From the NCBI RefSeq assembly GCF_004153455.1, contig NZ_SDQE01000016.1, positions 1-64,000 on the forward strand: a stretch of 64,000 nt of DNA, read 5' to 3'. Origin of the DNA: Allopusillimonas ginsengisoli. Lineage in GTDB: Bacteria; Pseudomonadota; Gammaproteobacteria; Burkholderiales; Burkholderiaceae_B. Below are positions 43,224 through 50,622 of the stretch, in pieces (position 1 is the first letter of the stretch; each line of letters starts with the position of its first letter). A program made the position numbers and the translations under genes. A model generated the notes under the pieces. The model was not told the DNA's origin. It ran no database searches and was given only the letters and a program-made list of their open reading frames with translations.

Positions 43224-44219
43224 ATGGCCAAAGCGAAAAAAGCCCATAAGAGTGAAGCGGAGCGCACAGCCAACGCCCACCGGAAAATTCAGAAACAGCA
43301 AAACCTGAAGGACGCCAGCAGCGCAAAAAAGCAGCCCCCGCGCAACAAGGCCACTCAGGCCGGGGCACGCAAGCATCCCGAGCCACCCATGCCGGCCCAG
43401 CATCTGGAAAAGCCCGGCACAGAAAAGGACATGCAACGCCAACCGCAATTCCAGGCGCCCGACTATAAAGGAAGCGGAAAGCTCGAGGGATTCTCCGCCA
43501 TCGTGACGGGCGGCGATTCAGGCATAGGCCGCGCAGTGGCCGTTCTGTTCGCGCGCGAAGGCGCCGATGTCGCCATCATCTACCTTGATGAACATACCGA
43601 CGCAAAGGACACTCAGCGGGCGGTCAAGGCCGAAGGCCGAAAATGCCTGCTGATTCCTGGCGACGTGAAGAACCCGGACTTCTGCAAGCGCGCAGTCAAG
43701 AAAACCATGAAGGCATTCGGAAAGCTCGACGTGCTCGTAAATAACGCGGGCTTTCAGGAACATGCCGACACGCTGGAGGACATCACCGACGAGCGGTTCG
43801 ATCAGACCATGCGGACCAACATCTACGGCTACTTCTATATGGCTCGCGCGGCTGTACCGCATCTGAAGGAAGGCAGCAGCATCATCAATACCGGCTCCGT
43901 AACCGGCCTGAAAGGCCATGGGACTTTGCTGGATTACGCCAGCACAAAGGGCGCCATTCACGCATTTACCATGTCTCTGGCCGCCAACCTGGTCAAGCAA
44001 GGGATACGAGTCAATGCGATTGCGCCCGGGCCTGTCTGGACGCCGCTGAATCCAGCAGACAAGCCAGCTGACAAAATCACATCATTCGGCAAGCACACTG
44101 CGATGGGTCGGCCGGCACAGCCAGAGGAGTTGTCGCCTGCGTATGTCTTCCTGGCGTCGCCAGTCTGTTCAGGTTATGTGACAGGCATTGTATTGCCTGT
44201 CACAGGAAGTCCTGGGTAG
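43224..44219 (+). CDS. SDR oxidoreductase, YghA-like, with lysine-rich N-terminal tail
   Basis: 331 residues. After about residue 85 it is a YghA-type SDR: FSAIVTGGDSGIGRAVAVLFAREGADVAI, DVLVNNAGFQEH, and the catalytic Tyr-Lys in LLDYASTKGAIHAF. Ending GYVTGIVLPVTGSPG. The first ~45 residues (AKAKKAHKSEAERTANAHRK and onward) are highly basic and disorder-like, with a Pro-rich linker to the SDR domain. YghA-like proteins normally start with a shorter neutral tail. GGACAC precedes the ATG. Possible aldehyde or stress-related reductase. Confidence 0.88.
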   Translation: MAKAKKAHKSEAERTANAHRKIQKQQNLKDASSAKKQPPRNKATQAGARKHPEPPMPAQHLEKPGTEKDMQRQPQFQAPDYKGSGKLEGFSAIVTGGDSGIGRAVAVLFAREGADVAIIYLDEHTDAKDTQRAVKAEGRKCLLIPGDVKNPDFCKRAVKKTMKAFGKLDVLVNNAGFQEHADTLEDITDERFDQTMRTNIYGYFYMARAAVPHLKEGSSIINTGSVTGLKGHGTLLDYASTKGAIHAFTMSLAANLVKQGIRVNAIAPGPVWTPLNPADKPADKITSFGKHTAMGRPAQPEELSPAYVFLASPVCSGYVTGIVLPVTGSPG

Positions 44220-44286
44220 GCAGCATCCGGATTGCTCCACAATCGGTCGATGGAAAGCACACAGCGCGTACAACCTACAAACCCGT

Positions 44287-45426
44287 TCACGACGCGAACT
44301 GAAACTGCTCGAACTGATGGAGCTTTTCTTCGATGCTTCTTTTATGCAAAGATTGACTGCCTTTCCCTACCCAGGTCCACTGCTGTAGCAACAGTTCCCG
44401 TCGCAAGCGATCCGCCTTGAGATCAACAACGGCAACTATCTCGCCGTCGACCATCACCGGAAGCCCCAGGTATCCAAACATGCGCTTTTCTTTAGGCACA
44501 TAGGCTTCAAACAGGTGCTGGTAATCGAAGAATTTCTGCAGTCTTTTGCGTTGAATGATCAGCGGGTCGAAGGGAGAAAGAACGTGCGTACCAGAACTCG
44601 CATCAGGTATGTCTGCCAGGGTCTGCGGACACGCCCAGTATTCCAACTTACCTGCTCCCTCGATTGCCACAGGAACCAGACGCCTTTGCCGAACTCTGGT
44701 TTCGATTCGCTGGCGAATGAGGGGTTTGCGTTTTGGGTTCAAATGACAAACGGAGTCAAGGCTGACCAGGCCTTGCGCACGTAGCGATCTGTCGAGCAAA
44801 TAGTTCTCCACTTGCTGCTCGGACGCTTTCTTTGGCGGACGACTCCATTGAAAGTGCCGATCCATAAGCTCGTATGTCTTCAACATACCGGCGCGTTCGC
44901 TGACCGTCAGCTTCCCGATATAGAAGGCCAATTGAAGCGCCCTTTTCGAAGGCTTGCGGCTTGCCCAAGCATGGTCTTTATCGACCAGCACATCATCATC
45001 GATATCACGAATCGATAATGCGCCGTGATCTCGAATGCGCGTGATAATTCTGCGAAGGTCGCCAGGCGTCACGCTGTTGAACCAACTTGCTGGTGATCTG
45101 CGATGTCGCTCCATGTCAGCGATGAAAAATTTCAGATCGCTCGTGGGCACGTACGACAATGCGTGAGTCCAATATTCAAAAATGCTTTTGTCTATCGTCT
45201 GCGCCTGATGCAAGTGATGACGTTGATACGTTGGAATTCGCGTCCAGAGAATATGGTGATGGCAACGCTCAATGACGTTGATGGTATCGATTTGCACATA
45301 GCCAAGATGCTCGACCGCCCTGGGCGTAGCCGCTGCGCCTTCGCCGAATGGCTCAGCCGTGTCGAGCCGCTGAGCACGTAGCCAGATATATCGAGCCTGC
45401 AGTTGGGTCAGCGGAAAAGGTGTCAC
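44287..45426 (-). CDS. Winged-helix DNA glycosylase-like protein (YcaQ/AlkX family)
   Basis: 379 residues. The QxD motif region AVEHLGYVQIDTINVIERCHHHILWTRIP near residues 36-64 is the signature of this family (tandem winged helices in place of a helix-hairpin-helix). LRAQGLVSLDSVCHLNPKRKPLI and FDPLIIQRKRLQKFFDYQHLFEAYVPKEKRMFGYLGLPVM follow. E. coli YcaQ unhooks interstrand crosslinks from DNA. No neighbour in the damage response, so it is probably a single-gene unit. Confidence 0.87.
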   Translation of the reverse strand: MTPFPLTQLQARYIWLRAQRLDTAEPFGEGAAATPRAVEHLGYVQIDTINVIERCHHHILWTRIPTYQRHHLHQAQTIDKSIFEYWTHALSYVPTSDLKFFIADMERHRRSPASWFNSVTPGDLRRIITRIRDHGALSIRDIDDDVLVDKDHAWASRKPSKRALQLAFYIGKLTVSERAGMLKTYELMDRHFQWSRPPKKASEQQVENYLLDRSLRAQGLVSLDSVCHLNPKRKPLIRQRIETRVRQRRLVPVAIEGAGKLEYWACPQTLADIPDASSGTHVLSPFDPLIIQRKRLQKFFDYQHLFEAYVPKEKRMFGYLGLPVMVDGEIVAVVDLKADRLRRELLLQQWTWVGKGSQSLHKRSIEEKLHQFEQFQFAS

Positions 45427-45639
45427 GGTAAGTTCGGGTGTTTTCTATCAAAGATTTACCTTACCACTGACGCCACCACTTTGGGTGTCGGCCAAGTTTA
45501 CCTAGATGGCATATAGCCCACCGGATATATCCTCTTCATCACACACAATGCGCACTTAAGTAGTATTTTCCTATACAAAACCACTTTAATACGTTCTTTT
45601 TTGTGCTGACTCGCTTCACTGAAATGGGCAGCTTTTCCG

Positions 45640-46428
45640 TCAAGGAGCGTGGCTTGTGATGAGTCGTTCGTGCGCATTCGCCTTGCCGGTCACCCAGTAA
45701 CCACCTGCCTTGATCCAGCCTTTTGGATGGCCTTTTTCCTCGATGAGCCAGGAACGGATCGCGCGTGCGACATGCGCTTCGGCGGCTAGCCAGACGAACG
45801 TTTCCGGCGCAAGGTCAATACTTTCTGCGGTGGCCAGCAATGCCCCGGGATCGTCCGCAGCCGAAAGCGGACGATGGGCCCAGTGCGCTGCCAGGGTCGC
45901 AGCCGTTTCGAATGTTTGGTGTTCAGATGAACCAGATACGGCAACAATGCTGGTGATCTCTGTACCACTCACTGCTTCTTCGATGCGGCGACCAATTGCA
46001 GGCAGTGCAGTTTCGTCGCCAATCAGCAGCCAGCGCCGGACGTCCGGGGCAACAACCATCGAACCTTTCGGCCCGCCGATTTGCAGTCTGTCACCGGGGC
46101 GGGCGTTGAGCGCCCATTGTGTTGCCGGGCCCGCGTCATGGACAGCGAAGTCGATCACGAGCGAGTTTGCCTGCGCATCATAACGGCGCGGGGTGTAGTC
46201 GCGCCGCGCGATCATGCCCATACGGGTGGGCACGGAAAGCTTGACGTGATCGTCTGCGGCCAGGCTGATGAAATCGGAGAGTTCATCACCGGTAAACGTC
46301 ACGCGCAACATGCCCGGCGTCAGGCGCTCGACCTGACTCACTTGCGCTGTGCGAACTTTCGATTCGTGGCGGATGCGCTCAACGCGAGGCCCCGAAGTAT
46401 GTTTATCAAAGACGGATAAGATGCTCAT
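45640..46428 (-). CDS. Siderophore-interacting protein (FAD/NAD(P)H ferric reductase family)
   Basis: 262 residues of the ViuB/SIP type. Flavin site RRDYTPRRYDAQ (R-x-Y-T), then GPKGSMVV, the nucleotide part RRWLLIGDETALPAIGRRIEE and the C-terminal SIP motif KGWIKAGGYWVTGKANAHE. It reduces the ferric siderophore in the cytoplasm to free iron. It lies 47 bases downstream of an MFS transporter, with a hairpin between them. Confidence 0.92.
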   Translation of the reverse strand: MSILSVFDKHTSGPRVERIRHESKVRTAQVSQVERLTPGMLRVTFTGDELSDFISLAADDHVKLSVPTRMGMIARRDYTPRRYDAQANSLVIDFAVHDAGPATQWALNARPGDRLQIGGPKGSMVVAPDVRRWLLIGDETALPAIGRRIEEAVSGTEITSIVAVSGSSEHQTFETAATLAAHWAHRPLSAADDPGALLATAESIDLAPETFVWLAAEAHVARAIRSWLIEEKGHPKGWIKAGGYWVTGKANAHERLITSHAP

Positions 46429-46456
46429 GATGCCCTTTCAAATGTTTTGTGGATCG

Positions 46457-46482
46457 CGCGTAGCGCGCAATCGCGCTACGCG
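46457..46482. other. Perfect hairpin overlapping the MFS stop codon
   Basis: 11-base arms (CGCGTAGCGCG / CGCGCTACGCG) and a 4-base loop. It spans the MFS stop (46476-46478) and lies 29 bases from the SIP start codon. No T-run follows, so it is more likely an mRNA processing or partial-terminator element that lowers SIP expression relative to MFS, or a protein-binding palindrome. Confidence 0.55.
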
Positions 46483-47750
46483 GCTGCACGCGCATCGTCT
46501 TTACTCGTGCTATCTCCGCCAACCTGGCTTGTCGTTGCCGGCCCGGCGAAAAGCAATTTCAAGGCAACGATCAGTGCCAGCGATACGGCAACGGCGCCCG
46601 CCAGATAGATAGCACTGATCCCCTGCGCATCAGCCAGCGCGCCAGCCAGCGGGCTGGTTGTGCCCAGGGCAATATCCATGAATGCCACGTAAGCGCCCAT
46701 GGCAAGGCTACGGGTTTGCGGTGGAGCGCGCCGCACCGCTTCGACGCCGAATCCAGGAAAGGCCAGCGAGTAACCCAGTCCGGTCAGTATTGCTCCCAGG
46801 TAGGCGATGAGTGCGATATCAGCGCGCCAGATCAGCAACTGACCGACCGCTTCAATGGCCACGCTCACCAGCGCGACCTTCGCGCCGCCCAATTTGTCCG
46901 GCAGGTGCCCAAAAAGTATGCGCGCCGCGATAAACGCCAACCCGAATGCGGTGAACGCCAGCGAGGCATCTCCCCATTGCTTGGCAGCGAACAGCAGCGC
47001 GATGAACGCGGTAATCAAGCCGAAGCCCACGCTGGACAACGCCAGGCCCATGCCTGGCCAGAACACAGCGCCGAGCACCTTGTAAAACGGCGTGCGTTTG
47101 GCAGCGGTTGGCGCGACAGCGCGGACACGCGAAACCACGCTCAGCGCCAGCAAGGGAATGACAATCACGGCGACGGCGATCCCGCCAAAGCCCCATTGCT
47201 CATCCACGACGACGCCCAGGGGCGCGCCCAGTGCATAGGCCCCGTAGATGGCGATGCCGATCCAGACCATTACCTTGCCCGCGTTCTGCGGCCCGACCAG
47301 GCCAAGCGCCCAGCCCAAAGCACCTGTGACAATCAGGCTTTCACCCAGTGCCAGCAGGACACGGCCCAGCGCCACAATCCATACCGAGACGACCGGCGCG
47401 GAAACAAAAAGCAGTGATGCGATGTAGACCAGGCCGGAACTGGCCGCGCACAGGCAACCAACAGTCACGGCGAGCTTGGCGCCGCGCAAGTCGGCAAAGT
47501 TGCCCGCCCAGGCTCGTGACAGCAGCGCTACGACAAACTGCAGACCGATGATCAGGCCAACCACCAGCGTTCCCATGCCCAGCGTATCGTGAAGGTGCAG
47601 TGGCAAAACCGGCATCTGCAACCCGATGGTGAGAAAGCCAATGAAAACCGCCAGTGTGATAGGCAGCAAGGTCATGAAAACATTCGGAACGGGCGGCGGG
47701 GCTATACCGGGAGCAGATGCGCCCCCGGTTTTTTCTTGTGTTATATGCAT
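46476..47750 (-). CDS. MFS transporter
   Basis: 424 residues from the ATG at 47750; the frame extends 38 codons upstream with no supporting start. Twelve-helix major facilitator: FMTLLPITLAVFIGFLTIGLQMPVLPLHL, then the loop-2 region RAWAGNFADLRGAKLAVTVGC, and the second half RILFGHLPDKLGGAKVALVS. The family exports drugs, siderophores or imports small solutes. Paired with the siderophore-interacting protein, so it could export siderophores or import xenosiderophores; inferred. Confidence 0.85.
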   Translation of the reverse strand: MHITQEKTGGASAPGIAPPPVPNVFMTLLPITLAVFIGFLTIGLQMPVLPLHLHDTLGMGTLVVGLIIGLQFVVALLSRAWAGNFADLRGAKLAVTVGCLCAASSGLVYIASLLFVSAPVVSVWIVALGRVLLALGESLIVTGALGWALGLVGPQNAGKVMVWIGIAIYGAYALGAPLGVVVDEQWGFGGIAVAVIVIPLLALSVVSRVRAVAPTAAKRTPFYKVLGAVFWPGMGLALSSVGFGLITAFIALLFAAKQWGDASLAFTAFGLAFIAARILFGHLPDKLGGAKVALVSVAIEAVGQLLIWRADIALIAYLGAILTGLGYSLAFPGFGVEAVRRAPPQTRSLAMGAYVAFMDIALGTTSPLAGALADAQGISAIYLAGAVAVSLALIVALKLLFAGPATTSQVGGDSTSKDDARAAA

Positions 47751-47895
47751 ACTCAAGTGTGAATTGTTCGATGTGTTGAATTGGCTCGGTGCGAGCAAGG
47801 TCTGGTGAGACGATTTGCACCGAGATAGCAAACTGAACCGACCGCCGGCGATCAACATAGACAACGCTTACAGGCCCATGCAGCACGGAATGGCT

Positions 47896-48319
47896 CTATG
47901 GGTAATAGCCAGGCTGGCCAATATCGTCGAGCAGGCTCGGGCCTTGCGGCGTCCACCCCAGCAGTTTGCGCGTGCGCGCGCTGGAAACAGACATATCTGA
48001 CCCGACCATTTTGCCAAGCCAGCCGAAATGCTCGCGTGCACGCGACTCGACCGGCAAGCCCAGGCGTCTGCCGATCACTTTGGCGACTGCTCGGAAGGAC
48101 ACGGTTTCGTCCGCAACGGCGTGATAGACCGACTCAGTGACGCCTTGCTCAAGCGCCAGGCGATAGACGCGCGCGGCGTCCAGACGGTAGACCCCTGCCC
48201 AGTGCGGTGGCCTTGGCGGCGTCACGGGCCATGCCTGTCACCTGATGGCCAGCGGTGAGCAGCTCTTGAACGACGGCGGAACCCACCCAGCCGGTGGCGC
48301 CAGTAACGAAAACATGCAT
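47896..48319 (-). pseudogene. NAD(P)-dependent epimerase/SDR with internal deletion and frameshift
   Basis: Two parts of one extended-SDR protein in different frames. The start is [20 protein letters not shown] (ATG at 48319, 9-base CTCC-type ribosome site GGAGATTC), running to about residue 40. The second part begins at [20 protein letters not shown] and ends SSARTRKLLGWTPQGPSLL, near the normal C-terminus. In full-length relatives about 130 residues separate these, so the middle of the protein (including the Tyr-x3-Lys) is gone. Confidence 0.8.
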
Positions 48320-48672
48320 TGCGAATCTCCTGAAGAATGGCGCTTTGAACCGGCACCCAAACAAACACGATTAATTAGTCGCGTTAAGACAGAAGAATAC
48401 GATTAATTAGTCACGTTTTCTATTCGCATTCGGATTCGCGTTTTTTGAACCGTTTCGCCCAGCCTCATTGGCCCCTGAAAACGTGTGCTTCAGCGGTACA
48501 GACTGGCGTTGTATCTTCCGACTTGTAATGGGTTGCTCAGGTTTTTAGTCAGGAAATTAGCGAACATTGATATGTTCAGGCTGCTCGCTGCGCATTTTTC
48601 CATGATCAGTAATAGTGTAGTTAACCTCACAATTAGGTTTAGATTTCCATTTTTGTGCGGTATACTTCACAA
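48320..48672. promoter_or_regulatory. Control region between the epimerase remnant and hipB
   Basis: 353 bases. It contains the two direct repeats of 19 bases at 48367-48385 and 48399-48417, then AT-rich sequence toward hipB with the inverted repeat at 48652-48673. No reading frame above 60 codons appears credible. Confidence 0.5.
48367..48417. repeat. Two direct repeats, each near-palindromic (operator-like)
   Basis: ACGATTAATTAGTCGCGTT at 48367 and ACGATTAATTAGTCACGTT at 48399, 18 of 19 identical, 32 bases apart. Each has the near-symmetric core CGATTAATTAGTCG (palindromic except one pair). They lie 48-98 bases upstream of the broken epimerase gene and probably were its repressor sites; no matching TetR gene is next to them. 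Confidence 0.65.
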
Positions 48673-48673
48673 A
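48652..48673. promoter_or_regulatory. Palindrome over the hipB promoter
   Basis: TTTGTG, ten bases, CACAAA. The spacer includes TATACT (48661-48666), a good -10 box. Transcription would start near 48673, where the hipB ATG lies. Probably the autoregulation site of HipB. Confidence 0.5.
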
Positions 48674-48966
48674 TGATGGAATTTGATCACACCGTAGACC
48701 CAATCCTTGAGCAATTGGTCTCCACTCGCAAGGAACGAAAAATTACCCAGGCTCAGTTGGCTGAGCTCGCCAGGGTGAGCCGACGCGCGCTCGTGAGCAT
48801 AGAGGCTGGGGGCGATTGCACCCTATCCACGTTGCGCAGATTGCTGCAAGCCCTGGATCTGGATCTGCGGGTCGAAGACGCAAGCTACAACCCACCCACG
48901 CTAGAGGATGTCTATGCGGAAAACTCCGCCAGAATGGCCTCAAAGAACAGGAGGCCAAAGCCATGA
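48673..48966 (+). CDS. hipB: HipB-like XRE antitoxin
   Basis: 97 residues; start at ATG 48673 or the adjacent 48676. HTH region: LVSTRKERKITQAQLAELARVSRRALVSIEAGGDCTLSTLRRLLQALDL (about 15-63). No ribosome site precedes the start; with the -10 box at 48661 the mRNA may be leaderless. The last codons overlap hipA by four bases (ATGA). Confidence 0.85.
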   Translation: MMEFDHTVDPILEQLVSTRKERKITQAQLAELARVSRRALVSIEAGGDCTLSTLRRLLQALDLDLRVEDASYNPPTLEDVYAENSARMASKNRRPKP

Positions 48967-50240
48967 TCCTGGATATCTATGTTCAAGGGGTGAAAGTCGG
49001 CGTACTCGAACAGATAGACATTACGTCATTCATCTTCACCTATCTGCCAGGCGTCCCCCAAAACCATGCGGTGTCGCTTCTCATGCCGGTTCGCACCAAA
49101 AGTTGGGAGAGCCCCTTCCTCTTTCCGATATTCCAGGTGTCACTACCTGAAGGGACGCTTCGCCAAGCTCTGGAACGCAACTTCAGTAAGTTCTTTGATC
49201 GCTTCGACGACATGGAATTGCTCAGCGTCGTCGGACAGAGCCTTATTGGTCAAGTACAGGCGGTGCTTCAAGATGTCACGCCCACCCACACAAGCATGCA
49301 TCAGTCATTGACATCTCTGCTTTCTCAAGACCTGAGGGAAATAACCTCGCATTACTTGGGCTCGGACCATGAGGGTCCCGGCATATCCGGCGGCTTCCTC
49401 AAATTTCTTGCCCATAGCCCTACCGAACCCGTTGAAGGGGCAAGCCGCACGCTCACTCTTCGCAACTGGGTGATAAAACTGAACGACCCGGATCGCCCTA
49501 CGATCGTATTGCTCGAGCACTTCGGCATGATGGCTGCCAGGAAGATGGGCTTGCCCGTACCGCAAACTTACCTGTCCCCCGATTTTGACAGGCTGTTGAT
49601 CGAACGCTTCGATATCGACCCGACAGGCAAGCCCCTGGGATTTGAAGACATGTGTGCGCTAACAGGACAGCCCGCAAGACTCAAGTTCAGTGGTTCGGTC
49701 GAACGCGTCATCAAGACCATACACGCCTTTTGTCCGGGACAGCTCGCGCTTGCAGGCTGCGAGCAGTTTTATGCGCAGTATTTGTTGTGCAACACCATAC
49801 GCAACGGTGATGCGCATTTGAAGAACTTTGGACTGCTCTATGGCCCCGAGCATCCGCCCGCTCTGGCCCCAGTCTATGACATGTTGTCTATGTCCACATA
49901 TGCGCCGAGGCATGATCATGGCGATGCCATGGATACGCTTGCTCTCACTTTTCGCGGCAGCAAGCGCTGGCTCAACGGTGCGGAATTAAAGCGGCTGGGC
50001 GCCGTATGCGGCATCTCGCCAGCCCATCAGTCCAAGTACAAGAAACGCATGACCCAGGCGCTTCTGAACACAGCGCAAGAAGTAGTGGCGTTCCAGCAGA
50101 AGAATCCAGATGCGGGCTTTGGGCCGCAGGCCATGCGCATGCTCGAACTCTGGTCATATGGCATGCGCGAGATCAACGAAGCGGCTGCGGATACGCTCCG
50201 TGAAGTGTCGAGAAAACTGGAGCAGGCCGCTGGTACTTGA
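48963..50240 (+). CDS. hipA: HipA-like serine/threonine kinase toxin
   Basis: 425 residues; start ATG 48963 overlaps hipB's stop. N-terminal HipA domain (ILDIYVQGVKVGVLEQID), then the kinase core: NWVIKLNDPDRPTIVLLEHFGMMAARKMGL (ATP-binding Lys region), DFDRLLIERFDIDPTGK and the catalytic/metal loop NGDAHLKNFGLLY, followed by APVYDMLSMSTY. HipA toxins phosphorylate tRNA synthetases and halt growth. Family firm. Confidence 0.9.
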   Translation: MILDIYVQGVKVGVLEQIDITSFIFTYLPGVPQNHAVSLLMPVRTKSWESPFLFPIFQVSLPEGTLRQALERNFSKFFDRFDDMELLSVVGQSLIGQVQAVLQDVTPTHTSMHQSLTSLLSQDLREITSHYLGSDHEGPGISGGFLKFLAHSPTEPVEGASRTLTLRNWVIKLNDPDRPTIVLLEHFGMMAARKMGLPVPQTYLSPDFDRLLIERFDIDPTGKPLGFEDMCALTGQPARLKFSGSVERVIKTIHAFCPGQLALAGCEQFYAQYLLCNTIRNGDAHLKNFGLLYGPEHPPALAPVYDMLSMSTYAPRHDHGDAMDTLALTFRGSKRWLNGAELKRLGAVCGISPAHQSKYKKRMTQALLNTAQEVVAFQQKNPDAGFGPQAMRMLELWSYGMREINEAAADTLREVSRKLEQAAGT

Positions 50241-50622
50241 GCGGAGCACGTGGTTTGCGCTAGCCCCCTGGATCCAACACAAAAGCCACCTCAAGCGCTG
50301 GCTTGGCCCACTCTGGTGTATTCACAGCCTCGTCAAGCGTTGCGGGATAGAAACGCTTGGCGGCACACATCTCCACAAACAACAAGTCGTCACTTCCCTC
50401 AGCAAAAAATCGTTGTAATGCGCCCCTTCTGGATGAACAAGAACAACAATAATAATAAATCTCATTATCGTTCTATAATCGCCAGGGCTTTTTGATCGGG
50501 ATTTTTGTGTCTGCTCGCCAATTCCGACAAGAAGGGGAAGGGCGTTGCGTTCGAACATTTTTGGGACTTCCAAGCCCGAATAAACGCTCAGAACAAACAA
50601 TATAGAGAAAGGGAAGGTCTCA
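50241..50622. promoter_or_regulatory. Region upstream of the TonB receptor, with Fur-like box
   Basis: 382 bases. It contains a Fur-like site at 50451-50469 and the receptor promoter. The part before 50440 shows no credible reading frame. Confidence 0.5.
50451..50469. promoter_or_regulatory. Fur box candidate
   Basis: The 19-mer AATAATAAATCTCATTATC matches the classical GATAATGATAATCATTATC Fur consensus at 14 positions by my count. It lies 154 bases upstream of the siderophore receptor start. Iron repression is expected for such a receptor. Confidence 0.55.

Noticed and set aside
46716-47417. 233-codon frame on the plus strand, rich in Gln/Arg
   Set aside because: Shadow of the MFS transporter; low-complexity composition of the type seen opposite membrane helices.
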